NCBI GenBank assembly: GCA_012934845.2
Contig: WNNJ02003020.1
Location: 21,002-85,001, forward strand
DNA length: 64,000 nt
From: Pomphorhynchus laevis
Lineage: Eukaryota > Acanthocephala > Palaeacanthocephala > Echinorhynchida > Pomphorhynchidae
Direction: 5' to 3'
Shown here: one piece after another, positions 44,600 through 55,189 of the stretch
How the letters are laid out: every line of letters starts with the position of its first letter
How positions within the stretch are numbered: position 1 is the first letter of the stretch
The notes under the pieces: generated by a model
The model's input: only the letters and a program-made list of their open reading frames with translations
What the model was told of the DNA's origin: nothing
The model's database searches: none
Program-made: the position numbers and the translations under genes

Positions 44600-45423
44600 A
44601 GCAGGATGAGATTCATTACAATTAGAGCAGGATGGTGGGGCAGCAGATTTTTCATCTTTTAGTAAATTATGGCAATTATCTTAACCACACACCTCACAGT
44701 GCGGAGTCGAATTGCAAGACGATTTCCAGTGTCTCCACTTGTGGCAGGAGGAGCAGTGAGGATAGGTCAGGTCATCTTGATCTATCATTTGAAATAATAA
44801 ATTATATCCCAGAAAAGGATTTGTTTTATTCTTAGATATAAGTTGCCCGTTATTAATTTATGACGAGCAAAAAGCGATAGGGAGGTCAGCTCCATCCCTC
44901 CCCTTAAGTTGACGCAAATTGGATAGGTTAAATTTGCTTTGGAGTAACTCAAGATCCTCGACCTCCATTTGGAGGGGGAAATTTGGGATTCTAATTGTGG
45001 CCATTATTGGTTTTAGCATTATTGAACCAGTTAATGACAGGTTTTCCAAGAAATACTGGTTATATTCATTTGGTAGATCTAATGACGCAAAAGAGACTCT
45101 CAGGGAGTTGTCAAAAAATTTTACGTTGTTGAAAACGACTCTATTATTAAACTTCAGAACAAACTCCCTTAGGAATGTACGGAACAAAAGATGTTTCTCG
45201 GTTAGTTTAGTTGCTGTAATTATAGCCAAATTTGATAATTTTTTGACTGAGGGAGTAAGTCTTTCTCATTAACAAACAAAGAAACGTCACTTACCTTTCC
45301 ATTGTGGTTACAATTTGAGAGTATACCTTGTTTTGAGAAGATTTCGTTGTGATTTGTTGAGTTTTGAATCATTTCAGCAGCAAAAATGCTTTCCTTTGTA
45401 GCACCGACGTGTACACTTTTCAT
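44600..45423 (-). pseudogene. LINE ORF1 (nucleic-acid binding, zinc knuckles)
   Basis: The N-terminal frame 45423-45220 (MKSVHVGATKESIFAAEMIQ) shifts to 45229-44858, with FNNVKFFDNSLRVSFASLDL and IMATIRIPNFPLQMEVEDLE, an RNA-binding-like fold. Downstream, at about 44790-44600, come CSSCHKWRHWKSSC (C-x2-C-x4-H-x4-C) and C-x2-C pairs with HPAFSRRC. These are the CCHC knuckles usual at the C-terminus of gag-like LINE ORF1. 44170-44600 carries no further domain. Confidence 0.7.
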
Positions 45424-45439
45424 TTTTTCACTCCCGATT

Positions 45440-46990
45440 AATTACATTTCGCTTTTACATGAACAATGCCTCCAGTAACACTGCTTTTTATTACATTGCA
45501 ATTTGTTATAATCGGGCACGTTTTGCGGCGTTTGTCATTGCAGCTACTACATGCATTTTCTTCTATATTCACCGCTCTATTTGCAGTCAGAAAATTCCCT
45601 ATTGATTTTCCCATTTAAAATCTGACACCGACGTTTACATTTAATACTGACATTTCTTTTGTGGTCTTATTAATATTTTGTCGAATACGATCAAGCATTG
45701 GATGGTAGGGTATATACAAGATTGACTTATTGTCTGATGTCGTTTGGTTTATTTTTCTCAGCGTATTTTGCCTTTACAATTACCTAACTGCTGTTAAGTG
45801 CTTTCTTATCATACGTAAAAGGTATCCTCTTTCTTTAAATTCGCTCTCAATCGTCGATGGATGATCTTCTAGGAGATCTCTTTGTGAGCATATTCTCCGA
45901 GCTCGTAATCCTTCGTTAAAAATTATATTTCCTTTGATAGAGTGTGGATGGCAACTTTTTGCATGAATGTGAAGGGGTATTGACTCTTCCTATACACAGT
46001 AGTTGGAAAACTTTTACCTCTTCGAAAAATCGATATGTCCAGGTAGCTAATCGACATTTTGTCCTGAACAAAATTCAATTTTATACTTTCCATGACTGAT
46101 GTTTGAGACTTAAATATCTCGAGAGATTCTACTGTGTCAGGCCAGAAGAAGGATATATCGTCAATGTAGCGGCAAAACATTATTGGCTGTATTGCTGAGC
46201 ATTCAAGCCACCTTTCCTCCATATCAGCCATAAATAATGTCGCATACATTGGGGCCATCGGTGTTCCCATCGCCGTGCCGGAAATCTTAATGAAATACTC
46301 TCCTTCAAATTCTAAGTAACTGTGTCGAAGAATGAACTCAGCAGATTTTATTATGAAATTTCTCTTGCAGACCGGAATGTTCTACTTTTTCCATTGTTTT
46401 TTAAGTGCCCTTAGTCCCATATTCATCGGAGTATTCGTGTATAGCGATTCTACATCTGCTGTTACCAAAATGTAATCGCTATTAAGTGAGTTTTTAATAG
46501 CTTCAAATCAATTGATAAAATCCTTGTCAACTGATAAACGACGGTACATATGGCAAAAGTGTCAATAATTCTCGATGGATAAATTTAGACAGCATTTCAG
46601 TTGGTGTCCCAATGCAGTTTACAATGGGTCTTCTGATAAATGGTCTTTGCGCTTTGTGTACTTTTGGAAGAAGGTAAAATTTGCATGGGCGATTATCAAA
46701 CGGTTTAATTTTATCAGCATCAGATGATGATAACATACGTTGTGACAATGCACTATCCAAGTGATCGCGTAATAAACTTGCTACGTTTATACTCTCTTTG
46801 AATTGACCTTTTTAGACAAGTTCACATTACGAGTATATGTAGCATTACAACTAGAAACTGTCCATTCAGCGGTGAACAGCTCAAGCGGTATGTTCTGATA
46901 ATGTTAGCTGAATCCGTTAAGCATTCTTTAATCATCTTTCTTAACCTTTCTTAGAGATTGTTAGTTTACCTCGAATTGCACAAATATTGT
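45440..46990 (-). mobile_element. Classical PLE: RT part, separated from its nuclease by the LINE
   Basis: Minus strand pieces: fingers CKFYLLPKVHKAQRPFIRRP (46527-46760), palm MGTPMAPMYATLFMADMEER (46270), FCRYIDDISFFWPDT (catalytic YIDD), LDISIFRRGKSF and VYRKSQYPFTF, then ENACSSCNDKRRKTC (45490-45580), the Cys region that normally precedes GIY-YIG. The nuclease itself continues at 41605. Broken in several places. Confidence 0.8.
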
Positions 46991-46999
46991 AGCTTGAGT

Positions 47000-47344
47000 T
47001 GAACACATTTTATCGAACAATTAAATTTTAACAAAACAGTGTTTTTTAGTTTTTTTGCTGTTCACTATCGCATTGTAGTACAAGCTTAAAGGTGATGTTT
47101 TAAATAGATATTCAATTAGGCACACATTAGTTTGTTACATATTTCTTAGTTTTGACAATTTAAATAGAAACTTCAATCTTGAGTGTACAAAATTAGTGTG
47201 ATAATTTTTGATACATTTAAAGTAGAGGCAATATTAAGACAAATCGGTGTTTTCATGAGATGTAATTGCAGCTTTATTATAACTGAATTATTTAAATATT
47301 AATAAAATAAGAAATTGTTCATAACTGTGCAAAAATAATTATAT
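47000..47344. other. No gene seen
   Basis: AT-rich DNA between a PLE and Naiad-like fragments. Confidence 0.5.
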
Positions 47345-47718
47345 AAAAATATGAAGTATATGTTTCGATACATTGATGATACATTAACTCTAATAATTTT
47401 TATTCAATTAGTAAACAAATTTATCCAGAAAGCCTTATTCTTAACAAAACCAATATTAATGATAAAGAAGGTGTATATCTAGATATGAACATTAAATTAA
47501 CATTAACTAAAACTACTATTAATTTATATTGTAAAGATGACATATTTAAATTTACAAGAAACATATTTTTGCATGAGCATTCATGCATATTATATAATAT
47601 AAAATATAATACATTAAATAATGAAATTTTAAGAATTGCAACAATATGTAATGATATTGGCTTTCTTCAAAATCATTTAAATAATTTAATAGATACATAT
47701 TTTAAACTAGGTTACTAT
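47345..47718 (+). mobile_element. Naiad-like PLE fragment: YIDD region to late RT
   Basis: + strand from MKYMFRYIDD to the YFKLGYY segment, where it stops abruptly. The next fragment starts in the middle of the same RT (palm block), a head-to-tail join at about 47718. Confidence 0.85.
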
Positions 47719-48222
47719 CAAAATTATTTAAAAGTAGGGACATCCCATATTTAGACAAGTAAAAGGTGTTCCAATGGGTGGTAATAGTAGCCTAATTATA
47801 GCTGATTTATTTTTAAGCTTTATAGAATATAAATTTGTTCGTAACTGTGTAAAAACTAAATGTAAACAATATAAAACAATGAAATATATGTTTCGATACT
47901 TTTATGATTTATGTGTATTTAATTCTAATAATTTTTATTCAATTAGTGAGCACATTTATCCAGAAAGCCTTCATTCTTAACAAAACCAATATTAATGATA
48001 AAGAAGGTGTATATCTAGATATGAACATTAAATTAACATTAACTAAAACTACTATTAATTTATATCGTAAAGATGACATATTTAAATTTACAAGAAACAT
48101 ATTTTTGCATGAGCATTCATGCATACCATATAATATAAAATATAATACATTAAATAATGAAATTTTAAGAATTGCAACAATATGTAATAATATTGGCTTT
48201 CTTCAAAATCATTTAAATGTAC
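47719..48222 (+). mobile_element. Naiad-like PLE fragment: palm block to late RT
   Basis: + strand from YLKVGTS through MGGNSSLIIADLFLS, the YIDD box region (FRYFYDL, catalytic Asp pair lost) and GVYLDMN to QNHLN. It ends at ATTTAAATGTACATTAAAAC, which jumps back to fingers-region sequence, so the end is chimeric. Confidence 0.85.
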
Positions 48223-49288
48223 ATTAAAACCACTCTTAATAAAACCAATAAAAATTCAATAAAACTAATAATTTTTAATTAATTACTTTAATTAATCAAT
48301 TAATTAAATTGCATTAATTGAATTTTAATAAAGTTTTTTTATTATTTAATTCACTAGAATTAATTGCTTTAATAATTATTAAATGATATTAATTAATTCA
48401 ATTGAATTACTAATAATTCATTTTATAAATTCATTTGCAAAATGCAAAAGTTTATTTTCAAGATTTGCTATTCAAATATTTACTATTTCAGAATTTATTA
48501 TTTAATACATATCAAGTATGTTTTTTTATATATATTGTTAAAAATACAAATATGAATATACAATATAAATATACAAATTTATAAACCATATAAATATATG
48601 GTTAAATAAAAGCATATATCAATGAATAAAATTAAATTGATTAAATTGATTAAAATATAAAATATCAAAATGAATTTATATCGTAAATTTATTTTCAAAA
48701 TATACCGCAAGCCAATTGTTGTTATTATTACTTAATAAAAAATGTCATTAGAAAATTGCGGTATACTTTAAAAACAATTCTCAATAAATTAATGAATGAA
48801 TAAATGCATTAATACATAAGAATTTAATTTGAGTCTGATTGATTATTGTGCATCTTACTGAAATTATTATAGACTCCAGGAAATATAAGTTTTATTTTGC
48901 TTTCTATCGTTTTGATCTTTTTAGCTACTTATAGTTTATCGTTTATATTAGTTTACATTAGTCTCTAATAGTAATTGGAATTTAAAATTACCACTAACGA
49001 AATGAGAATTACTTAACATAATTCTTCCAGATCGTGTCGATCGAAAATGTTGAAACTTGAAAAGTATCTAAATGATCGAAAGCTTGTTAGCAAAATGAAA
49101 CTTCTTTTTGCCTTGAGTCTAAAATAATTCCAGTAATACGCGTTATAAAATGCATTTATGTTTTCTGGCTTTCAAATATTTTTACTATTCATTATTATTT
49201 CATATTAAAAATCGTATATTTTTATTTAAGTAACCATAACAACATTTCATTTTATGCTATATGTCAACTGTAAAGGGAATCTGGTAAA
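48223..49288. other. AT-rich, upstream of the dynein light chain gene
   Basis: No ORF or repeat family. It should hold the promoter of the gene at 49289, but I see no clear TATA box or motif among the AT runs. Confidence 0.5.
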
Positions 49289-49630
49289 ATGGTTGACAAC
49301 GAAATTGCTAAATGGTCGTTTACCTATGTTAAATCAACTTTAGTAAGTATCATGAAGGAATATTTAACTGATCAAAATCCAGATTTCTTTGTATCTTCGA
49401 AACTATCGAAACAGATTGCCAAAATAGCAAAGGATCGTGTAGTCGAGATAACTGAAGATAAATACAAAGTGATGGTTCAAGTTGTGCTAGGACAAGGAAA
49501 TATATCCGACATGGTTTTGGCAGTAAAAACCCATTTCAGTGAGATATGTGATCATAAAATCGATGCCTTCTATCAAACAAAACAATTTAAATGTGTTGCA
49601 CTTGCTTTTTTAATCAAAATTCAAAAATAA
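49289..49630 (+). CDS. Tctex1-family dynein light chain, 113 aa
   Basis: Starts ATGGTTGACAACGAAATTGC. N-terminal helices (VKSTLVSIMKEYLTDQNPDF, SSKLSKQIAKIAKDRVVEIT) are followed by the Tctex1 beta-strand core KYKVMVQVVLGQ, then a loop, and the end FYQTKQFKCVALAFLIKIQK, matching the family pattern (KY-x-V-x-V...Q...Y-x-N-x-x-F-x-CVA-x-x-F-x-L). Length 113 fits. Family role: binds dynein intermediate chains and links cargo to cytoplasmic or axonemal dynein. The usual W-x-x-x-x-D stretch after the Q is changed (AVKTHFSEICDHKIDA), so it is a divergent TCTEX1D/DYNLT2-like member. There are no introns, which is unusual but possible, or it is a retrocopy; I see no poly-A tail, and the frame is intact. 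Confidence 0.85.
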   Translation: MVDNEIAKWSFTYVKSTLVSIMKEYLTDQNPDFFVSSKLSKQIAKIAKDRVVEITEDKYKVMVQVVLGQGNISDMVLAVKTHFSEICDHKIDAFYQTKQFKCVALAFLIKIQK

Positions 49631-50559
49631 TCTTCAAGATGATTACAATTTTTTAAATTCATAAAAGCAGCTTTTATTAAAATATATAAGATTGCGTTTA
49701 AGCAATCCAATCAATCAATGATGTACTTTTTGAAAGCATGATATTATGCAATTAACCCGTAAAATCACACTTCTAACGCAAATATCAACTAATGTATGCA
49801 ATTATCGTTTAACTGCAAAGGTGTTAATTTGCACGCCTTCTCTGTCTGTTTTAAAATTGTATATTCTGTTTACATTTCTTGATGCTATTTAATTGATACT
49901 CACTACAACGTAGGCGGAACAGAGCATTTCTTTTGTGATTGAATACACAAATATGTGTGACAATCAATACAAATTGGTATTAAATTCAGAGTATATAACT
50001 TTTTGGCCAACTTTCATCATAAAATTAGACGAGATGATCATGTATATTTTAACATCTTACGTAAAATTTAACAGAACTTTACATCTTATATAAAATTACA
50101 TCTTACGTAAAATTTGATGGTAATATTCCAAATAGGATTATATGTAATATGTTAATTCTATATAACATTCTATGTTTTATAGAATGTTATGTTTTATTCT
50201 ATGGTATTCTGTACAATAAAAATTATCATATGTATTCTGTAAAATTAAATATATTGATATCAATTGTAATTTATTTATGTTTTTGACAAGTAATTATCGA
50301 AACAAAATAATATTATTATATTATTATAATATTATTAATATTAAATATTAATATCATAATAAATAATATTATAATTTATAATATTATTATTAAAAAATTA
50401 TAATATTAATACCAGATAATATTTAAGTAAATTAATAAATTTTAATAATTCTACATATTTAATCTTTATACTATTACAGCTTTATGAATTTGTTCATATT
50501 ATAATAATAGCCCAATTATATCTGAGTAAGCTTTATATAGTAAGCTTTATAAGCTCTTA
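49631..50559. other. AT-rich, no recognised gene
   Basis: Short local repeats (CATCTTACGTAAAATT, 50050-50115; TATAGAATGTTATG, 50160-50200). Nothing coding. Confidence 0.5.
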
Positions 50560-51310
50560 TTGTTTTTAAATTGTCCCGATTGTCACGTACGGTCTTCCTG
50601 CAATCTGGGACGATCTCACAACCTCAAATTTTAGAAAGATCGATTCCATGCAGAGGCGATTTATCAAAAAGATAGTTGGAATCTCTCCAAAATGTTCTTC
50701 TTATATCATTGCGGTTATCTCTCAAGTTCCTAATTGTTGTGTATACATAAAAAATATATTACGCTTAGATAACCCTCCAGCACATGTCGCTCATTTTGAC
50801 AGCTTTGATATTTCAAAATCTCATGTAGATCCTGATATTATTCGGTCACCAGCATATCTCCAGAATCAATGGAAAGATCCGTTCAGTTCTTCACGACCAC
50901 TCACTTGGAGAGCGTCGGTGCATGATTGCGATTAGAAATTTTGCAACATAAATGTTGCTTGTCATCTAAGAAGTAAACACTTCCAATGTCGCTTTTGTAA
51001 TTTACCATGTTCACAATTGCTACATATATGTGAATGCAGACATTTGTTAAAATTCAGCCTGATGCAAATAGACAAGATGTGAATCTACTACCTGATACGA
51101 TGGTTACTGTTATCTGTTTGAAAGGGATTCCGACTGTCTTGACAGCAATTGTTCGATGATATATGTTGTTGTGGTTGATTGCAGGACATGAGTTCCAATG
51201 AAATGACAATTATTATTTAACATTGTACTATATTTTCTATTCTGTAATGTTGTAATTATATGCCCATCGTCAAAAGGCGGCAATAAATTCCTCAGATTAT
51301 TATAAAAATT
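50560..51310 (+). mobile_element. LINE fragment, same family as 37890-38990
   Basis: + strand: GLPAIWDDLTTSNFRKIDSM-like start (50590), then MQRRFIKKIVGISPKCSSYI, HVDPDIIRSPAYLQNQW, RPLTWRASVHDC, and after a break CHLRSKHFQCRFCNLPCSQL with HICECRHLL, a Cys/His cluster. It ends in CTCAGATTATTATAAAAA, the same 3' terminus as the first copy. Only the C-terminal third is left. Confidence 0.75.
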
Positions 51311-51648
51311 ATTACTACTTTATTAAGCTTTATAGAATTTTAATTAGTCCATTACTGTCTAAAAAGTACATCTAAATTATATAAATATATGAAATAAATG
51401 TTTTGATAAATTGATGATATATGTGTATTTAACTCTAATAATTTTTATTCAATTAGTGAGCACATTTATCCAGAAAGCCTTATTCTTAACAAAACCAATA
51501 TTAATGATAAAGAAGGTGTATATCTAGATATGAACATTAAATTAACATTAACTAAAACTACTATTAATTTATATCGTAAAGATGACATATTTAAATTTAC
51601 TAGAAACATCTTTTGCATGATCATTCATGCATACCATATAATATTTAA
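51311..51648 (+). mobile_element. Naiad-like PLE fragment, left half of an insertion site
   Basis: + strand from the end of the palm block to FTRNI and CMIIHAYHII (frame changed). It is interrupted by the classical PLE at 51649. TATAATATTTAA at 51637-51648 recurs at 53885-53896, where Naiad-like sequence resumes. Confidence 0.85.
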
Positions 51649-51674
51649 TTGTTTACGGCGTACAAACATCGAGA

Positions 51675-52391
51675 AGAATTATCGTCACAGGTTTGATCTC
51701 ACCATTGATACAGCAGGACGCTACTAATCAGTCTGGGTGGATCTCATCAGCTGCTGACACAGACCTACATTTCACGTTGCGATCCTTATTTTCTGCTTTA
51801 TATGTACACTGATGCTGATCGGATTTAAACTCAGGACGTCTGTATCGCGATTCAACGCTACATCCACTAGGCTGGCTGCTCCAGTGGTGTAGATATACAT
51901 TTCTGTATATTACTTTTGGTAGGGGATCGGATTCTAACTATCTATTAGAAACCTACCCAGTTGAGTGATTCGCTAGCCGGATCACTAATTTGTGATCCAG
52001 CTAGTGGATCAAAAATTTCAGCTCACCGATGCAATCTATTACAATTAAAAACATTCATTGCAAGTGGCAGCATGAAAAACCAGTGATCCGGCTCTCGGTT
52101 TCACAACTAGGTAGGTTTCTAATAGATCGTTAGAATATATACTCTACCAAAAGTAATATACAGAAATGTATATTTACACAACTGAAGCAGCCAGCCTAGT
52201 GTATGTAGCGTTGAATCACAATACAGACGTCCTGAGTTAAAATCCGATCAGCATCAGTGTACGGAGAAAGCAGATAACAAGGGTCGAAACGTGAAATGTA
52301 GGTATGTGCCAGCAGCTGATGATACCCATCCAGACTAATTAGTAGCGTCCAGCTGTATCAAAGATAAGATCAAACTTGTGAGGATAATATC
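51675..52391. repeat. Inverted repeat, ~313-bp arms, ~91-bp loop
   Basis: The left arm (with CAGCAGGACGCTACTAATCA, TAGATATACATTTCTGTATA, ATTAGAAACCTACCCAGTTG) recurs in reverse complement as the right arm with about 10-15 percent differences. No coding content. It includes GTCGAAACGTGAAATGTAGG in the right arm. Confidence 0.9.
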
Positions 52392-52420
52392 GTGCCACAA
52401 TCAGAAAAACAAGATAATGT

Positions 52421-52541
52421 TAATCACAAATTTTCAACTATTTCAATAGTCATTTTTAAGTGATACAATTAGTAACAAAGAAAAGAAAAACTAATTTATA
52501 TATGCAATAAAAACGGAAGAAACACAGTGAATCTTTCGGTT
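52421..52541 (-). repeat. Inverted copy of the PLE 3' region
   Basis: About 120 bp that is the reverse complement of 53585-53702, from GATTCACTGTGT to GTGATTAACATT. It directly abuts the truncated RT, an arrangement expected for a PLE with inverted terminal repeats. Confidence 0.85.
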
Positions 52542-53017
52542 TTGCAGGACAACCTTATGAACAGAGTAACGGTGTTGTCATGGGCTCTCCTTTGGGACCG
52601 ATACTGGCGGACATCTATATGACGCATTGGGAGGAAGATGTATATTCTTTTATCCCTAACTTAATTAAATGGTTAAGATATGTTGATGATGCATTTTGCA
52701 TATTGTCTGTTGATCCAGGTTCGAAAATAATCGAGTCATTGAATAGCAGAGATCAGGCAATACAATGGAGTGTGGTAAGGGAAAATATAGACGGTGAAAT
52801 ATTTTTCTTGGACGTGTTGATTATGAAGACTAACAATATACTTACGACGGACGTATATAGGAAATCTAATATACCCTGGTGTCCAACAAGTTGGAATACT
52901 TATGTATTTTCTAACTACAAAATAATGGCACGAAAGCGCTCTATGATCGGGTGGTTAACATATGCTCGACACCAACAGCTAGGGATAACCAATTCCAGCG
53001 AATTTATGAAGTTTTGA
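52542..53017 (+). pseudogene. Classical PLE reverse transcriptase, C-terminal half
   Basis: Starts at the truncation point with FGFAGQPYEQSNGVVMGSPL (palm block), GPILADIYMTHWEEDVYSFI, LIKWLRYVDDAFCI (catalytic YVDD), GEIFFLDVLIMKTNNILTTD (FLD block), VYRKSNIP, then a helical end to EFMKF-stop at 53017. Fingers and block A are missing, so it cannot be active. The nuclease follows after about 60 bp in another frame. Confidence 0.85.
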
Positions 53018-53082
53018 AATCTTGAGAGTTTCCTATATGGGCTATACACGAAGCTATTAACCGTTGTCTTAGGAGTAAAGTG

Positions 53083-53583
53083 ATGGAAAATAATTCTTCG
53101 GAAGCTATCTCAAAAGAGAAACGAGTATTTATACCCACGATATTTGTAAGTGATGGATGTTCTAATTTCTTAAGAAAGAATCTACCAGCAAATACGTCCT
53201 TATATCATGTGAGGAATTCTACTCTATCTGGTTATTTCAAGAGCAAACCTAAATATGAACCTAATAATGTAACTTACGAGATACCGTGTATGAATTGTCC
53301 AGCCAAATATTTTGGACAGACAAAGCTGGGTTTAATAACCAGAATAAAACAACATAAATATAATTTTAAAAGGGGAGATAATTCGTCAGCATTGGTGAAT
53401 CATTGGTTGATCCATAATCACGAACCAGAATTTGCCGCAGCTGAGGTCTTAGAAAAGGAGGACAACCTACCAAGACGTCTGATAAAAGAAAGTATTCACA
53501 TCCAGAACTATGCTAACTCGATGGATGGTAATAAAGTTAACTGGACATTAGCTATCCCAACAAGCACATTGCAAAACCGATAG
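53083..53583 (+). CDS. Classical PLE GIY-YIG endonuclease part, 167 aa
   Basis: After a basic lead-in (FVSDGCSNFLRKNLPANTSL), YEPNNVTYEIPCMNCPAKYF gives the GIY-like strand (VTYEIPC) with Cys pairs; FGQTKLGLITRIKQHKYNFK gives the YIG-like strand with catalytic Arg and His; then ALVNHWLIHNHEPEF, a Glu (AAEVLEKE) and NYANSMDGNKVN, stop at 53581-53583. Same family as the piece at 27.3-27.9 kb. Intact frame, but the upstream RT is truncated. Role: DNA nicking for target-primed insertion. Confidence 0.8.
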   Translation: MENNSSEAISKEKRVFIPTIFVSDGCSNFLRKNLPANTSLYHVRNSTLSGYFKSKPKYEPNNVTYEIPCMNCPAKYFGQTKLGLITRIKQHKYNFKRGDNSSALVNHWLIHNHEPEFAAAEVLEKEDNLPRRLIKESIHIQNYANSMDGNKVNWTLAIPTSTLQNR

Positions 53584-53584
53584 A

Positions 53585-53702
53585 TTCACTGTGTGTTTCT
53601 TCCGTTTTTATTGCATATATACATTAGTTTTTCTTTTCTTTGTTACTAATTGTATCACTTGAAAAGGACTATTGAAATAGTTGAAAATTTGTGATTAACA
53701 TT
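53585..53702 (+). promoter_or_regulatory. PLE 3' region with hammerhead-like stem-loop
   Basis: Begins right after the GIY-YIG stop. At 53658-53690 it carries CTTGAAAAG, GACTATT-gaa-AATAGTT (stem) and GAAAATTTG. Inverted copy at 52421-52541; close relative at 27740-27830. Confidence 0.5.
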
Positions 53703-53741
53703 CTCTCGTTTGCCAGGTAAATAGAATGAATAATTGCATAC

Positions 53742-53790
53742 ACGAGCGAGTATCATCATTATTATCATTATCATCATTATTATCATCATA
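53742..53790. repeat. ATC/ATT trinucleotide microsatellite
   Basis: About 45 bases of mixed TCATTATTATCA units within the PLE 3' flank. Confidence 0.9.
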
Positions 53791-53884
53791 ATTTACGAAG
53801 CCGACCAAATGATGATTCTCTCGTTTCTTTTCGATGTTTATACGCCGTGAACAATTAATGAACACATTGAATGTATCAATGGAC

Positions 53885-54815
53885 TATAATATTTAATACA
53901 ATACATTGAATAATGAAATTTTAAGAATTGCAACAATATGTAATGATATTGGCTTTCTTCAAAATATATATATATTCAATATATTATATATTGAATTATT
54001 TTTGCATGAGCATTATTGATGATAAAGAAGGTGTATATCTAGATATGAACATTAAATTAACATTAACTAAAACTACTATTAATTTATATCGTAAAGATGA
54101 CATATTTAAATTTACAAGAAACATATTTTTGCATGAGCATTCATGCATATCATATAATATAAAATATAATACATTAAATAATGAAATTTTAAGAATTGCA
54201 ACAATATGTAATGATATTGGCTTTCTTCAAAATCATTTAAATAATTTAATAGATACATATTTTAAACTAGGTTACTATAAAAATAACATCAAGCAGAAAA
54301 TAGTAAAATATATAAATCAACACAATAATATAAAGAATAAATTTAAACTCTAAAGGGCAAATTTTTATGGATGGATAATAAATAATATACTTTGCAGTAT
54401 AATAAGATACTAGCATGAGATAGTAAGATACGATCACGAGATATTAGAATAAGATACTAGCAATAAGATACTAGATATATATCAATAAGATAATATCATT
54501 AGAATGTATTTGGCCCCGCTGCTATGTTGGGTAGAAGAGTTAGGAGGCGAAACCTTATAACATAGCAGTTCCTCTTTATGACCTCTAATTCTTATTCTGA
54601 TACAACGTCTGTTATTTATTAGTCAATTCATAAAAATGACTTTTATTTTAAATTTAAATTTTTTATTTTAACTTGATTTAAATTATAGAAAATCTAAAAA
54701 CAATTATTAATTTTATTATTTAATTATTAAATTTTGATTTAGCATTATTATGTTTTGTTTATTTTATAATTATATTAAATACGTAGACTCAGTTAGCCGA
54801 TTTGATTTAAATTAT
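53885..54815 (+). mobile_element. Naiad-like PLE: resumed piece plus a second 3' copy
   Basis: 53885-53965 resumes the interrupted fragment (ATACATTGAATAATGAAATT). After a TATATA stretch a second copy starts near 54005, with GVYLDMNIKLTLTKTTINLY and RKDDIFKFTRNIF in frame 53928-54353, ending just short of the family stop. Its 3' motif is at 54511-54590 and the tail runs to TACGTAGACTCAGTTAGCCG. Confidence 0.88.
54511..54590 (+). ncRNA. Structured 3' motif of the Naiad-like PLE
   Basis: GAGTTAGGAGG pairs with CCTCTAATTC with one bulged G; the interior has GCGAAAC, CTTATAACATAGCAG and CCTCTTTATGA, slightly decayed. Confidence 0.5.
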
Positions 54816-55189
54816 TTTTAAGTTATGAACATTAAATAATATAATGTTCAACATCAAACATTGACATTTCAGTTGAAAACAATGTTTTAGAAAGGAAAAT
54901 AAAAGAAGCAAATTTTTTTATTAATATGCAAAAAATAAAAATATACTGATCGTTAATAATAAACTAGATATTGAATTAATAACAAATATTTTATAATTGA
55001 CAAATTATAAAATATTTGACAATATTTGATATTATCAAATAATAATATTAATATTAATATATTAAGATTAATATTATTAATATTAATATAATAGAATAGA
55101 ATTTATTTAGAATGGCTTTTGTGGTAAATAGAACCATTTACAGGCCCACTATAAAAATTAAAAGACAAGTTTACGTCCGATGAATGTTT
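54816..55189. other. AT-rich, no gene
   Basis: AAATATTAATAT-type runs; nothing recognised. Confidence 0.55.

Larger units (their letters stand above)
41640..45430 (-). mobile_element. Nearly full-length two-ORF LINE inserted into a PLE
   Basis: Minus strand, about 3.8 kb, GC-richer than its surroundings. ORF1 (45423-44600) has zinc knuckles; ORF2 has an APE-type nuclease (44162-43700) and an RT (43118-41790). The 3' end (41640-41700) carries TATTTAT-type repeats, as in several LINE clades. Several frame breaks make it a dead copy. The two-ORF layout with zinc knuckles suggests an I/jockey/R1-like group; clade not certain. Confidence 0.85.
51649..53884 (+). mobile_element. Classical PLE insertion with inverted-repeat ends
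   Basis: From left to right: end repeat 51647-51676; inverted-repeat block (arms 51675-51987 and 52079-52391); an inverted copy of the element's 3' region (52421-52541); a 5'-truncated RT; a GIY-YIG domain; the 3' region (53585-53702); a microsatellite; and the inverted end repeat at 53827-53856. Family knowledge: PLE copies often carry flanking terminal repeats in inverted orientation and 5' truncations. It lies inside Naiad-like sequence with a 12-bp direct repeat on both sides, so it is the younger of the two. Confidence 0.8.
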
